Under the pieces are notes generated by a model. The model saw nothing but the letters and a program-made list of their open reading frames with translations, had not been told where the DNA came from and searched no databases. Below, one piece after another: positions 1 to 9,473 of a stretch of DNA of 64,000 nucleotides (position 1 is the stretch's first letter; each line of letters opens with the position of its first letter). Source of the DNA: Rhizobium sp. 16-488-2b (GTDB taxonomy: Bacteria; Pseudomonadota; Alphaproteobacteria; Rhizobiales; Rhizobiaceae); the NCBI RefSeq assembly GCF_017741815.1, contig NZ_JAGHMF010000002.1, positions 62,001 to 126,000 of the forward strand, read 5' to 3'. The position numbers and the translations under genes are program-made.

Positions 1-139
1 AGTTTTTTGACTTCTTCCAGCAAAAGTGCCGGAATGCGGTCCATTGCGGTTCCGGCGGCAGGGCACTAGTGTCTTTAAGTCTTGGAGAATGGGCGCAACT
101 GGCCGGGCCAAATCCGGCGGATCGGTGGCGGAGAGTGTA

Positions 140-457
140 ATGCGTTTCCTTTTGCGTTTGGCGAGCCTGATCGCGCTGGCGGTTGCGGTTATTGCTGGAA
201 CGATCGACAGCATCCAGTCCGTGGCGGCATCTTCGGTCGTCATCACGCCGATGGGCGATGCCTGGCAGGACATGAGCGCATCCTCCTTCGAGGCGCTGCA
301 ATCGACCATCGCCTACTATATTCACCCCCGCTTCTACACGATCGCCTTCCAGTGGCTGATGATGCAGCCGGCTTTCGCGGTGTTCCTGGTGCTGTCGCTC
401 CTCCTGTGGATGGCGGGGTACAAGAAGCCGCCGGTGGCCGGCCGTTTCGCGGCCTAG
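140..457 (+). CDS. Small membrane protein of unknown function
   Basis: This 105-residue protein is not one I recognise. It has an N-terminal hydrophobic segment (about residues 3-22, possibly a signal anchor) and a second strongly hydrophobic segment near residues 75-95, with a short Lys-rich cytoplasmic-looking tail. It is therefore probably an inner-membrane protein with both ends anchored. The ATG at 140 is chosen because GGAG lies 6-7 bases upstream; the reading frame is open further upstream but that stretch is not hydrophobic and looks non-coding. It stands alone ahead of the nucleoside transporter operon with a 370-base gap, so no functional link is implied. Confidence 0.6.
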   Translation: MRFLLRLASLIALAVAVIAGTIDSIQSVAASSVVITPMGDAWQDMSASSFEALQSTIAYYIHPRFYTIAFQWLMMQPAFAVFLVLSLLLWMAGYKKPPVAGRFAA

Positions 458-829
458 GCCAAGACGCCGGTCTCAGGCATCCTCGTCCACATTTATGCTA
501 CCTGACGTGGCGGTGAATGCCCTTTGGCGGCCATGCGCGCATGATGCGGACACGAGGCACATCGCGGCTGGCGGTGCATGGCGGCGTCTCAAATGACTAG
601 AAAAATCGCATTTTAGCGGTGCTTTTGCGTAAAAAACGATTGCGCTGGCCGGTTTTTACGCAATGTCGGCAATTTTTTACCAGCCGAAAAATTTCTCGTG
701 AATTTTCATTGGAGCCATGCAAGGATGCGGCAAGCCAGGCCTCCGGGGGGAGGTCGGTGGTTCCGCAGACATGCCTGAAAACGGGCTTGCGGGAGGACCC
801 CTAACAAATAGCAACAACAGGGCTGCACA
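458..829. promoter_or_regulatory. Intergenic region upstream of the nucleoside operon, with an 11-bp inverted repeat
   Basis: No convincing gene lies in these 372 bases. An 11-bp perfect inverted repeat (TTGCGTAAAAA at 625-635, TTTTTACGCAA at 653-663, 17-nt spacer) sits about 170 bases before the binding-protein start. It could be an operator for a nucleoside-responsive repressor or a stem-loop in the leader; the sequence alone cannot decide. I looked for a purine-riboswitch core and did not find one. Confidence 0.35.
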
Positions 830-1822
830 ATGAAAAAATCCCTTCTGACCGTCCTTGCCGTGGCTGCCATGTCCACGACGGCGCTCGCTGCCGACGTCAA
901 GCCGGCACTGGTCTACGGCACCGGCGGAAAGTTCGACAAGTCCTTCAACGAAGCCGCCTACAATGGCGCCGAGAAGTTCAAGAAGGAAACCGGTATCGCC
1001 TACCGCGACTTCGAGCCGACCGGCGACACCCAGGGCGAACAGGCCATCCGCAACTTCGCCAGCCGCGGCTTCAACCCGGTTGTAGCAGTCTCCTTCGCCT
1101 GGACTTCGGCGATCGAAAAGGTTGCCGCCGAATTCCCGGACACCAAGTTCATCATCGTTGACGCCGTTGTCGACAAGCCGAACGTCCGCTCGGTCGTCTA
1201 CAAGGAAGAAGAAGGTTCGTACCTCGTCGGCGTTCTCGCCGGCATGGCATCCAAGACCGGCAAGGTAGGCTTCGTCGGCGGCATGGACATTCCGCTGATC
1301 CGCAAGTTCGAGTGCGGCTACGAGCAGGGCGCGCGCGCTGCCAACGCCAAGATGGAAGTGTTCCAGAACATGACCGGCACGACCGGTGCTGCATGGAACG
1401 ACCCGGTTCGCGGCGGTGAGCTCACCAAGAACCAGATCGACCAGGGCGCCGACGTGATCTACGCGGCAGCCGGCGCAACCGGTCTCGGCGTTCTGCAGAC
1501 GGCCGCCGACAACAAGAAGTTCTCGATCGGCGTCGATTCGAACCAGAACCACCTGCATCCGGGCTCGGTCCTGACCTCGATGGTCAAGCGCGTCGACCTC
1601 GCCGTCTACAATGCCTACACCGACACCAAGGCCGACAAGTTCACCGGCGGCGTGCAGTCGCTCGGCGTCAAGGAAGACGGCGTTGCTGCTGCCATCGACG
1701 ACAACAACAAGGCGCTGATCACGCCTGAAATGCTGGCCGCCGTCGAAAAGGCCAAGGCAGACATCATCGCGGGCACCGTCAAGGTTCACGATTACACCTC
1801 GGACAACGCCTGCCCGAAGTGA
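830..1822 (+). CDS. BMP-family nucleoside-binding protein of an ABC transporter
   Basis: This 330-residue periplasmic binding protein starts with a clear Sec signal peptide (MKKS, hydrophobic core, ALA-A cleavage near residue 20) and has no lipobox cysteine, so it is probably soluble in the periplasm. The N-terminal GGKFDKSFNEAAY segment matches the BMP/PnrA family (Med, TmpC, BmpA), which binds purine and pyrimidine nucleosides. It is followed by the cognate ATPase and two permeases and then by salvage enzymes, which supports nucleosides as substrate. A 12-bp hairpin with a T-run directly after the stop probably gives more binding protein than membrane components. Confidence 0.9.
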   Translation: MKKSLLTVLAVAAMSTTALAADVKPALVYGTGGKFDKSFNEAAYNGAEKFKKETGIAYRDFEPTGDTQGEQAIRNFASRGFNPVVAVSFAWTSAIEKVAAEFPDTKFIIVDAVVDKPNVRSVVYKEEEGSYLVGVLAGMASKTGKVGFVGGMDIPLIRKFECGYEQGARAANAKMEVFQNMTGTTGAAWNDPVRGGELTKNQIDQGADVIYAAAGATGLGVLQTAADNKKFSIGVDSNQNHLHPGSVLTSMVKRVDLAVYNAYTDTKADKFTGGVQSLGVKEDGVAAAIDDNNKALITPEMLAAVEKAKADIIAGTVKVHDYTSDNACPK

Positions 1823-1837
1823 TCCGCGCCTGAAATT

Positions 1838-1876
1838 GGGCGTATGGCGGAATTGATTTTCGCCATACGCCCTTTT
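1838..1876 (+). terminator. Attenuator hairpin between binding protein and ATPase
   Basis: GGGCGTATGGCG (1838-1849) and CGCCATACGCCC (1861-1872) form a perfect 12-bp stem with an 11-nt loop, followed by TTTT. It lies 16 nt after the binding-protein stop and 18 nt before the ATPase start, so it most likely acts as a partial terminator or mRNA-stabilising stem inside the operon. Confidence 0.75.
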
Positions 1877-1893
1877 CGTATCTGGAGCCTGCT

Positions 1894-3405
1894 GTGACTG
1901 ACACGCCCGCTATCGAACTTGTGGGCATCGACAAGAAATTCGGTGCCGTCCACGCCAACAAAGACATCAACCTCACTGTCGCCAAGGGATCGATCCACGG
2001 CATCATCGGGGAAAACGGAGCCGGAAAATCGACGCTGATGTCGATCATCTACGGCTTCTACCACGCCGATCAGGGCGAGATCCGGGTCAACGGCCAGGCC
2101 GTGACGATCAAGGACAGCCAGACGGCGATCGCAACCGGTATCGGCATGGTGCACCAGCACTTCATGCTGGTCGACAATTTCACGGTGCTCGAGAACATCA
2201 TGCTCGGCGCCGAAGGCGGAGCGCTGCTCGCCAGAGGCGTGGCGTCTGCCCGCGCCGAGCTGAAGCGGCTGGAAAAGGAATACGGCCTCGAGGTCAACCC
2301 GGATGCGCTGATCGAGCAGCTCCCCGTCGGCCTGCAGCAGCGCGTCGAAATCCTCAAAGCCATGTATCGTGGCGCCGAGATTCTGATCCTCGACGAGCCC
2401 ACGGGCGTTCTGACGCCGGCCGAGGCCGACCATCTGTTCCGCATCCTGAAAGTGCTGCGCGACCAGGGCAAGACAGTCATTCTCATCACCCACAAGCTGC
2501 GCGAGATCATGGCGATCACCGATACGGTGTCGGTCATGCGTCGCGGCGAGATGGTGGCCACGCGCAAGACTGCGGAGACGACGGTCGAGGAACTGGCCGA
2601 GCTGATGGTCGGCCGCCGCGTGCTCTTGCGCGTGCAGAAGGGCGAGGCCAATCCCGGCAAGGTCATCCTGTCGGTGCGCAATCTGACGGTGAAGGACGAC
2701 CGTGGCGTTGTCATGGTCGACAACGTGTCGTTCGACGTGCGCGCCGGCGAGATCGTCGGCGTGGCGGGTGTGGCCGGCAACGGGCAATCGGAACTCTTGG
2801 AAGCGATCGCGGGCATCCGCAAGCCGCATTCGGGCGAGATCCTGCTCGACGGCCAGCCCATCGACAAGGCCGATCCGGCGCGGCTGCGGGAGCTCGGCCT
2901 CGCGCACATCCCCGAAGACCGCCACCATATGGGTCTCGTGCTGAAGTTCGAGGAATACGAGAACGCGGTGCTCGGCTATCACCGCAAACCTGAATACAGC
3001 AAGGGCCCGCTGCTCGATCTCGAGGCGATCCGCAAGGACGCGATGGAGAAGATCGAGAAATACGACATCCGGCCGCCGAATCCACGGCTGAAGACCGCCA
3101 ACTTCTCCGGCGGCAACCAGCAAAAGATCGTCGTCGCCCGCGAAATCGAGCGCGACCCGACGGCGCTGATCATCGGCCAGCCGACGCGCGGCGTCGACAT
3201 CGGCGCCATCGAATTCATTCACCGCCGGATCATCGAGATGCGCGACGCGGGCAAGGCGATCCTGCTCGTCTCCGTCGAGCTCGACGAAATCCGCGCCCTT
3301 TCAGACCGTATCCTTGTCATGTTCGCCGGCCATGTCGTCGGCGAGAAGACGCCCGATGCCGGTGAACAGACCCTCGGCCTGATGATGGCCGGCATTGCCG
3401 CGTGA
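1894..3405 (+). CDS. Nucleoside ABC transporter ATP-binding protein (two fused ATPase domains)
   Basis: The 503-residue protein carries two tandem ABC domains, as in sugar/nucleoside importers of the RbsA/NupA type. The first has an intact Walker A (GENGAGKST, residues 39-47), a LPVGLQQ signature and Walker [10 protein letters not shown]. The second has a degenerate Walker A (GVAGNGQSE), an SGGNQQ signature and a substituted Walker B ([11 protein letters not shown]), which is common in this family and implies one active site. Translation starts at GTG. It energises import by the two downstream permeases. Confidence 0.92.
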   Translation: MTDTPAIELVGIDKKFGAVHANKDINLTVAKGSIHGIIGENGAGKSTLMSIIYGFYHADQGEIRVNGQAVTIKDSQTAIATGIGMVHQHFMLVDNFTVLENIMLGAEGGALLARGVASARAELKRLEKEYGLEVNPDALIEQLPVGLQQRVEILKAMYRGAEILILDEPTGVLTPAEADHLFRILKVLRDQGKTVILITHKLREIMAITDTVSVMRRGEMVATRKTAETTVEELAELMVGRRVLLRVQKGEANPGKVILSVRNLTVKDDRGVVMVDNVSFDVRAGEIVGVAGVAGNGQSELLEAIAGIRKPHSGEILLDGQPIDKADPARLRELGLAHIPEDRHHMGLVLKFEEYENAVLGYHRKPEYSKGPLLDLEAIRKDAMEKIEKYDIRPPNPRLKTANFSGGNQQKIVVAREIERDPTALIIGQPTRGVDIGAIEFIHRRIIEMRDAGKAILLVSVELDEIRALSDRILVMFAGHVVGEKTPDAGEQTLGLMMAGIAA

Positions 3406-3412
3406 GGCCTTG

Positions 3413-4516
3413 ATGAGCACTGCTTCCACTCCCCTACCCCGCTGGATCAACTACGGCCTCATCCCGATCCTGAACCTTCTCACCGCCTTCCTGATATCAG
3501 GCTTCGTCGTCTGGCTGATCGGCGAAAGCCCGATCGGCGCGCTGCAGCTTCTGATCGAAGGCGCGCTCGGGAGCGGCGAAGGCATCGGCTTTACGCTGTA
3601 CTACGCCACCAGCTTCATCTTCACCGGCCTTTCCGTGGCGGTCGCCATCCATGCCGGGCTGTTCAACATCGGCTCCGAGGGCCAGGCCTATCTCGGCGGT
3701 CTCGGCTGCGCGCTGGTGGCGCTGGCGCTCGACAAGTTCGTGCCGTGGTATGTGACCATGCCCGTGGCCGTGATCGGCGCCGGCCTGTTCGGTGCGGCCT
3801 GGGCCTTCATTCCAGCCTGGCTGCAGGCCAAGCGCGGCAGCCATATCGTCATCACCACGATCATGTTCAACTATATCGGTGCGGCGCTGATGGTCTATCT
3901 GCTCGTCCACGTGCTGATCGTGCCGGGCAAGATGGCGCCTGAGACCCGCACCTTCCTCGAAGGCGGCCAGTTGCCGAAGCTCGGCTGGATCATGGACATG
4001 TTTGGCGCCAAGCTGGGTGCCGCCCCCTTCAATGTCTCCTTCATCATCGCGCTTGTGGCCGCCTATTTCGTCTGGCTGCTGATCTGGCGCACCAAGCTCG
4101 GCTTCGAGATGCGCACGCTCGGCGTCAGCCCGAGCGCGGCGGCCTATGCCGGCATTCCCTATGCACGCATCGTCATCATCGCCATGCTGCTTTCGGGCGC
4201 GCTGGCGGGGATGATGGCGCTCAACCCCGTCATGGGCTCGTCGGCCCGCCTGCAGGTCGAGTTCGTCGGCGGAGCCGGCTTCGTCGGCATCGCGGTGTCG
4301 CTGATGGGGCGCAATCATCCTGTCGGCATCGTGCTCTCGGCGATCCTGTTCGGCATCCTCTACCAGGGCGGCGACTGGATCTCGTTCGAGATGCCCAACA
4401 TCACCCGCGAGATGATCCTCGTCATCCAGGGTCTGGTGATCCTGTTTGCCGGCGCGCTTGAATATATGTACCGGCCGGCGATGGTGCGTCTCTACCAACA
4501 GTTCAAGCGGGCGTAA
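3413..4516 (+). CDS. Nucleoside ABC transporter permease 1
   Basis: This 367-residue, highly hydrophobic protein has about eight to ten membrane segments and the BPD_transp_2 type signature around FNIGSEGQAYLGG, typical of permeases paired with BMP-type binding proteins (YufP/NupB group). The ATG at 3413 is chosen over an in-frame TTG at 3395, which would overlap the ATPase gene. The gene follows the ATPase by 7 nt and precedes the second permease by 11 nt, so the two form the heteromeric membrane channel. Confidence 0.9.
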   Translation: MSTASTPLPRWINYGLIPILNLLTAFLISGFVVWLIGESPIGALQLLIEGALGSGEGIGFTLYYATSFIFTGLSVAVAIHAGLFNIGSEGQAYLGGLGCALVALALDKFVPWYVTMPVAVIGAGLFGAAWAFIPAWLQAKRGSHIVITTIMFNYIGAALMVYLLVHVLIVPGKMAPETRTFLEGGQLPKLGWIMDMFGAKLGAAPFNVSFIIALVAAYFVWLLIWRTKLGFEMRTLGVSPSAAAYAGIPYARIVIIAMLLSGALAGMMALNPVMGSSARLQVEFVGGAGFVGIAVSLMGRNHPVGIVLSAILFGILYQGGDWISFEMPNITREMILVIQGLVILFAGALEYMYRPAMVRLYQQFKRA

Positions 4517-4527
4517 GGAGCGCGACG

Positions 4528-5499
4528 ATGGAATATTACGACATCTTCATCAGCGTTTTGAGCTCCACCATCCGCCTGTCTATCCCGTTGATCTTCACCG
4601 CGCTGGCTGGCCTGTTCTCCGAACGCGCCGGCGTCTTCGACATCGGGCTCGAGGGCAAGATGCTGGGCTCGGCCTTTGCCGCCGCCTGTGTCGCCTATCT
4701 CACGGATTCCGCCTGGGCGGGGCTTTGCGCCGGCATTATCTGCTCGGTGGCGCTGAGCTTCGTGCACGGCTTTGCCTCGATCACCAACCGCGGCAATCAG
4801 ATCATATCGGGCGTCGCGATCAACTTCTTCGTGGCCGGTATCACCATCGTGCTCGGCCAGGCCTGGTTCGGCCAGGGCGGGCGCACGCCGCAGCTGGCCG
4901 GCGACGCGCGCTTCACGCCGATCACGCTTCCGGGCGCCGACGCGCTGCGCGAGGTGCCGATCCTTGGGCCGCTCTATGCCAACGTCATCTCCGGCAACAA
5001 TATCCTGACCTACCTCGCCTTCCTGGCTGTGCCGCTCTCGTGGTGGATCCTCTACCGCACGCGCTTCGGTCTTCGTCTGCGTGCCGTCGGTGAAAATCCG
5101 GGGGCGGTCGACACCGCCGGCATTTCGGTGAGCTGGCTGCGCTACCGCGCCGTCATATGCGCCGGCATTCTCTGCGGCTTCTCCGGCACGTATCTGGCCA
5201 TCGCGCAGTCGGCAGCCTTCATCAAGGACATGTCGGCCGGCAAGGGCTATATCGCGCTCGCCGCACTCGTCTTCGCCAAGTGGAAGCCGGTACCGGTCAT
5301 GTTCGCCTGCCTGCTGTTCGGCTTCCTCGATGCGCTCGGCAACTTCATGCAGGGCAAGCCGATCCCCGGTATCGGCGAGGTGCCGGTGCAGATCTTCCAG
5401 GCCCTGCCCTATATCCTCACCTGCGTGCTGCTTGCGGGTTTCATCGGCAAAGCCATCCCGCCGAAGGCCGGCGGCACACCCTATGTCAAGGAACGCTAA
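4528..5499 (+). CDS. Nucleoside ABC transporter permease 2
   Basis: The 323-residue membrane protein is a second BPD_transp_2 family permease (YufQ/NupC group), with the segment FSERAGVFDIGLEGKM near residue 31 resembling the equivalent loop of the partner permease. AAGGAG 7 nt before the ATG fixes the start. It should pair with the upstream permease to form the channel for nucleosides. The next gene, cdd, starts 4 nt after its stop, so uptake and first catabolic step are cotranscribed. Confidence 0.9.
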   Translation: MEYYDIFISVLSSTIRLSIPLIFTALAGLFSERAGVFDIGLEGKMLGSAFAAACVAYLTDSAWAGLCAGIICSVALSFVHGFASITNRGNQIISGVAINFFVAGITIVLGQAWFGQGGRTPQLAGDARFTPITLPGADALREVPILGPLYANVISGNNILTYLAFLAVPLSWWILYRTRFGLRLRAVGENPGAVDTAGISVSWLRYRAVICAGILCGFSGTYLAIAQSAAFIKDMSAGKGYIALAALVFAKWKPVPVMFACLLFGFLDALGNFMQGKPIPGIGEVPVQIFQALPYILTCVLLAGFIGKAIPPKAGGTPYVKER

Positions 5500-5503
5500 G
5501 AAC

Positions 5504-5890
5504 ATGTCCCACGACCTCTTCGAAGCTGCCCGCGGCGCCATGGCATTCGCCCACGCGCCCTACTCCAAGTTCCCCGTCGGTGCTGCGATCCGCGCCGAGG
5601 ACGGCAAGGTCTATACCGGCGCCAACATCGAGAACCTTTCTTTCCCACAGGGCTGGTGCGCGGAGCCGACCGCTATCAGCGCCATGATCATGGGTGGGGC
5701 GAAGAAGATCGTCGAGATGGCCGTGATCGCCGAGAAGCTGCCGCTCTGCCCGCCTTGCGGCGGCTGCCGGCAGAAGATCTCGGAATTCGCCTCCAAGGAT
5801 ACGAAGATCTACCTCTGCGACGAAGCCGGCGTGAAAAAGACCATGACCATGGACGAACTGCTTCCCTTCAGCTTCGAGACCGAACTCTGA
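5504..5890 (+). CDS. cdd: Cytidine deaminase
   Basis: At 128 residues this is the short tetrameric type of cytidine deaminase, converting (deoxy)cytidine to (deoxy)uridine. The catalytic zinc site is visible as CAE (about residues 50-52, general-base Glu) and PCGGCRQ (two Cys ligands), and the N-terminal YSKFPVGAA substrate segment is present. The usual CAERTAI reads CAEPTAI here, a Pro for Arg change. The start at 5504 lies 4 nt after the permease stop. It shares its final base with the start of the purine nucleoside phosphorylase gene (TGATG), implying translational coupling. Confidence 0.92.
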   Translation: MSHDLFEAARGAMAFAHAPYSKFPVGAAIRAEDGKVYTGANIENLSFPQGWCAEPTAISAMIMGGAKKIVEMAVIAEKLPLCPPCGGCRQKISEFASKDTKIYLCDEAGVKKTMTMDELLPFSFETEL

Positions 5891-6696
5891 TGCAGGCGGC
5901 GCTCGACCTGCTGAAGGCACGTCTCGGCGGGCTTTCGCCGCGCTACGGCGTCATCCTCGGCTCAGGGCTCGGCTCGCTGGTGGCGGAGCTCAGGGATGCG
6001 GTTCGCATACCCTATCAGGATGTTCCGGGCTTTCCCGTCAGCGCGGTTTCCGGCCATGCCGGCGAGGTCGTTGCCGGCACGCTTGGCGGCGTGCCTTTGA
6101 TCATGCTGTCGGGGCGCGTGCACTTCTACGAGACGGGCGATGCCAACGCCATGCGGCGGCCGATCGAGGTGTTGAAGGCGCTCGGCGTCGAGGCGCTGAT
6201 CCTGACGAATTCGGCGGGATCGCTGCGCGAGGATCTGGCGCCGGGATCGGTGATGCAGATCACCGACCACATCAACTATTCCGGCATCAACCCGCTGATC
6301 GGCGAGGAGAGCGACCGCCGCTTCGTGGGCATGACCAATGCCTATGATAGCGCGCTTGCTGAGGCGATGCGGCGGGCGGCGGAGAAGACTGGGACAGCGC
6401 TTTCTGAGGGCGTCTACATGTGGTTTTCGGGCCCGAGCTTCGAAACGCCGGCGGAGATCCGCATGGCCCGTATTCTCGGCGCAGATGCCGTGGGCATGTC
6501 GACCGTGCCTGAAGTGATCATTGCCCGAATGCTCGACATGAGGGTTGCGGCTGCTTCCGTTATCACCAACTATGGGGCCGGAATGACCGGTTCGGAACTG
6601 AGCCACGACGAAACCAAGGAGATGGCGCCCATCGGCGGTGCCCGTCTTGCCGCCATCCTGAAAGAGATGATCGCGGCTGGAGGAAATGACGCATGA
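5890..6696 (+). CDS. punA: Purine nucleoside phosphorylase
   Basis: This 268-residue enzyme phosphorolyses purine (deoxy)nucleosides to base and (deoxy)ribose-1-phosphate. Family 2 (trimeric PNP/MTAP) hallmarks are present: GSGLGSL near the N-terminus for phosphate binding, LSGRVHFYETGD, LTNSAGSL, and GPSFETPAEIRMARILGADAVGMST around the base-binding site. The start overlaps the cdd stop as TGATG and the stop overlaps deoC as ATGA, placing it in the middle of a tightly coupled salvage operon. Substrate preference (inosine/guanosine versus xanthosine) cannot be read from the sequence. Confidence 0.92.
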   Translation: MQAALDLLKARLGGLSPRYGVILGSGLGSLVAELRDAVRIPYQDVPGFPVSAVSGHAGEVVAGTLGGVPLIMLSGRVHFYETGDANAMRRPIEVLKALGVEALILTNSAGSLREDLAPGSVMQITDHINYSGINPLIGEESDRRFVGMTNAYDSALAEAMRRAAEKTGTALSEGVYMWFSGPSFETPAEIRMARILGADAVGMSTVPEVIIARMLDMRVAAASVITNYGAGMTGSELSHDETKEMAPIGGARLAAILKEMIAAGGNDA

Positions 6697-7469
6697 GCAA
6701 TCACTCGCTGAAGGAAACGGCGGCCGTGGCGCTGTCGTTGCTTGATCTCACCAACCTCAAGGACGACTGCACGGAGGCGCAGATCGAGGCCCTGTGCGCA
6801 CGCGCGCAGACGCCCTACGGCAATAGCGCGGCGATCTGCATCTGGCCGCGCTTCGTGGCGCATGCGCGCTCGATCCTCGGCAGCGGCCATCCCGTGAAGA
6901 TCGCCACCGTCGTGAACTTCCCCTCCGGCGACATGGAGGTCGCCGACGTGGCGGCCGAGACGCGCGAGGCGATCGCCGACGGCGCCGACGAGATCGATCT
7001 CGTCATCCCCTATCGCAAATTCATCGCCGGCAGCGGCCGGGCCGTCACAGACATGGTTGCCGCCGTGCGCGCCGAATGCGGCGAGGCGGTGCTGTTGAAG
7101 GTAATCCTCGAGACCGGCGAGATCAAGGATGCGGCGATGATCCGCCGCGCCTCCGAACTGGCGATCGAGGCAGGCGCCGACTTCATCAAGACCTCGACCG
7201 GCAAGGTGTCCGTCAACGCGACGCTTGAAGCGGCCGACATCATGCTTCGCGCCATTCGCCAAAGCGGTCGCAAGGTCGGCTTCAAGCCGGCGGGCGGCAT
7301 TGCCTCGGTTGCGGATGCAGCACTTTATCTGAGCCTGGCGGAAACGATCATGGCGCCTGACTGGCCGATGCCCTCGACCTTCCGCTTCGGCGCTTCCGGC
7401 GTGCTCGACGACATCATTGCGGTTCTTTCCGGCACGCAATCGGCACCGGCGACCGCCGCGAGCTACTGA
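6693..7469 (+). CDS. deoC: Deoxyribose-phosphate aldolase
   Basis: The 258-residue class I aldolase cleaves 2-deoxyribose-5-phosphate to glyceraldehyde-3-phosphate and acetaldehyde. The Schiff-base lysine lies in DFIKTSTGK and the second conserved lysine in VGFKPAGGI; the DLVIPYRKF segment is also typical. Its start overlaps the punA stop by 4 nt (ATGA) and its stop precedes deoA by one base. With the phosphorylases and deoB nearby it completes catabolism of deoxynucleosides taken up by the transporter. Confidence 0.95.
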   Translation: MSNHSLKETAAVALSLLDLTNLKDDCTEAQIEALCARAQTPYGNSAAICIWPRFVAHARSILGSGHPVKIATVVNFPSGDMEVADVAAETREAIADGADEIDLVIPYRKFIAGSGRAVTDMVAAVRAECGEAVLLKVILETGEIKDAAMIRRASELAIEAGADFIKTSTGKVSVNATLEAADIMLRAIRQSGRKVGFKPAGGIASVADAALYLSLAETIMAPDWPMPSTFRFGASGVLDDIIAVLSGTQSAPATAASY

Positions 7470-7470
7470 G

Positions 7471-8778
7471 ATGATCCCGCAGGAGATCATTCGCCGCAAG
7501 CGCGACGGCGCGGTGCTGTCCGATGACGATATCCAGGCGTTCATCGCAGCACTTGCGGCGGGCAAGCTCTCCGAGGGGCAGATCGGCGCCTTTGCTATGG
7601 CCGTGTGGTTCAAGGGGATGCGCCGCGAGGAGACCGTTTCGCTGACCATGGCGATGGCGCGCTCCGGCGATATGCTCGACTGGAGCGATCTCGACCGGCC
7701 GATCGCCGACAAGCATTCGACCGGCGGCGTCGGCGACAATGTCTCGCTGATGCTGGCGCCGATCGCGGCGGCCTGCGGGCTGGCAGTGCCGATGATCTCG
7801 GGGCGCGGGCTCGGCCACACCGGCGGAACGCTCGACAAGCTGGAATCCATACCAGGCTATACGGTTACTCCTGATGCCGCGCTGTTTCGCAAGGTGGTGC
7901 GCGAGGCGGGCTGCGCCATCATCGGCCAGACGGCGGCGCTGGCGCCGGCGGACGGCAAGCTCTACGCGGTGCGCGACGTGACCGCTACGGTGGATTCCAT
8001 TCCGCTGATCACCGCCTCGATCCTGTCGAAGAAGCTGGCCGCCGGGTTGCAGACACTGGTGCTCGACGTCAAGGCCGGCAACGGCGCCTTCATGGCCTCG
8101 TCCGACGAGGCCGAGCAGCTGGCACGGTCGCTGGTCGAGGTGGCCAATGGCGCCGGGCTGAAGACTTCGGCCGTCATCACCGACATGAACCAGCCGCTGG
8201 CGGATGCCGTGGGCAACGCGCTGGAGATCCGCAACGCGATCGCGTTCCTCGCGGGCGAGAAGAGCGGCACAAGGCTGGAGAACGTGGTTCTCGCCTTCGC
8301 GGCCGAGATGCTCGTCCAGTCGGGCGTCGCATCGTCGCGGGAGGATGGCGAGGCGCGGGCGGCCGAGGCGCTGTCCTCAGGCAAGGCGGCGGAGATATTC
8401 GGGCGCATGGCGCAAATGCTGGGCGGCCCGTCGGACCTCATGGAAAAGCCTGACAGCTATCTGCCGGCTGCCCCTGCCATCCGGCCTGTCGTGGCCACGC
8501 GAAGCGGCTGGCTTGCGGCCTGCAACAGCAGGGATATCGGGATGAGCGTGATCGATCTCGGCGGCGGGCGGCGACACCCCGATGACCGGATCGACCATAG
8601 GGTGGGGTTCAGCGATATCCTGCCGCTCGGCACGCACGTCGAGCGCGGCGAGCCGATCGCCTTCGTGCATGCGGCAAACGATGATGCGGCGGAAATAGCG
8701 GCTGCGGCGCTTCAGGCGAACTACGCGATCGGCGACAGCGCGCCCGCGCTGCCACCGGTCATTTCATCGCGCTTCTGA
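7471..8778 (+). CDS. deoA: Thymidine phosphorylase
   Basis: The 435-residue enzyme phosphorolyses thymidine and deoxyuridine. The diagnostic signature is present in the first 130 residues: DKHSTGGVGDNVS followed by SGRGLGHTGGTLDKLE, and the Lys-rich KAGNGAFM loop follows. The ATG at 7471, directly after the deoC stop, gives the normal family N-terminus; an upstream in-frame TTG would add 18 unrelated residues. It is the last gene of the + strand salvage operon and ends tail to tail with the aspartic protease gene with no gap, so transcripts converge here. Confidence 0.95.
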   Translation: MIPQEIIRRKRDGAVLSDDDIQAFIAALAAGKLSEGQIGAFAMAVWFKGMRREETVSLTMAMARSGDMLDWSDLDRPIADKHSTGGVGDNVSLMLAPIAAACGLAVPMISGRGLGHTGGTLDKLESIPGYTVTPDAALFRKVVREAGCAIIGQTAALAPADGKLYAVRDVTATVDSIPLITASILSKKLAAGLQTLVLDVKAGNGAFMASSDEAEQLARSLVEVANGAGLKTSAVITDMNQPLADAVGNALEIRNAIAFLAGEKSGTRLENVVLAFAAEMLVQSGVASSREDGEARAAEALSSGKAAEIFGRMAQMLGGPSDLMEKPDSYLPAAPAIRPVVATRSGWLAACNSRDIGMSVIDLGGGRRHPDDRIDHRVGFSDILPLGTHVERGEPIAFVHAANDDAAEIAAAALQANYAIGDSAPALPPVISSRF

Positions 8779-9312
8779 CTACTGCTTCATGCTGAGCGAG
8801 CCGTCGGCCACCGCGTAGGAGGCGAGCTTCTTCAGGAAGCTCATACCAACAAGCGTCGAGGACAGGGCCTCGTCCTTGAGGACGAAAGCCTCGACATCGC
8901 GCACGCGAATGCCGCCGATCTCGACGCGGTCGAGCATGATATGCGCGGCCTTGGTCTGGCCATTGGCGGTGTTGACCGAATAGCGGAAATCGAGCTGGTT
9001 GGCGGTGTAGCCGAGACGACGGGCCATGGTCTCGTTGAGCGCAACGTAAGTCGCGCCGGTATCGATCAGGCCAGAGACCGACTTGCCATTGATGCGGAAA
9101 TCGCCGGTGTAGTGGCCCTGCTGATCGGCCTGCAGGCGCATGCTGGTGCCATTGCCTGAGATTGCGGTCGTGGGGGCGGGATCGATCGCGCCGGAGACGA
9201 AATTGGCGGAGATCGGGCCTTCCGGGCGCGTAGGCGTGCTTCCGATGAAGGAAGGAACCTGTGTGGCAAGCACCGCGGCGATGCTTGCGAATATGACTGT
9301 ACGCAAGAGCAT
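8779..9312 (-). CDS. Clan AA retropepsin-like aspartic protease, membrane anchored
   Basis: The 177-residue protein matches the bacterial TIGR02281-type family of single-domain aspartic proteases. An N-terminal hydrophobic segment (residues 2-22) anchors or exports it. The catalytic motif LIDTGATYVALN is at about residues 85-96, and the closing LVGMSFLKKL segment is the family's second conserved element. The functional enzyme would be a dimer, as in retropepsins. Family members in alphaproteobacteria are of unknown substrate. It converges with deoA (adjacent stops) and is probably transcribed alone. Confidence 0.85.
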   Translation of the reverse strand: MLLRTVIFASIAAVLATQVPSFIGSTPTRPEGPISANFVSGAIDPAPTTAISGNGTSMRLQADQQGHYTGDFRINGKSVSGLIDTGATYVALNETMARRLGYTANQLDFRYSVNTANGQTKAAHIMLDRVEIGGIRVRDVEAFVLKDEALSSTLVGMSFLKKLASYAVADGSLSMKQ

Positions 9313-9415
9313 GGAAACAGAAATCCTTCCTGTATAAACCGTGCATCATGCGCGGCCGTATCTTTAGCAGCTAAGCCACAATTGCTGAAAAGTTGCTAAC
9401 GGCGGAAGGAGATAA

Positions 9416-9438
9416 GGCCTGGAAACATAGTCCAGGCC
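9416..9438 (-). terminator. Hairpin downstream of upp
   Basis: GGCCTGGA (9416-9423) and TCCAGGCC (9431-9438) form a perfect 8-bp stem with a 7-nt loop, 36 bases past the upp stop on the minus strand. The following U-tract is weak, so it may be a terminator or only an mRNA end stem. Confidence 0.5.
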
Positions 9439-9473
9439 CCATGTAACATTTCAAATGGTAAACGGCGCGTTAA

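Noticed and set aside
458..829. A purine or other riboswitch ahead of the nucleoside operon
   Set aside because: No recognisable conserved riboswitch core was seen; only an inverted repeat could be supported.
1792..3222. A 476-codon minus-strand frame over the nucleoside ATPase
   Set aside because: It mirrors the + strand ABC ATPase, whose Walker and signature motifs are intact; the antisense protein has no domain.
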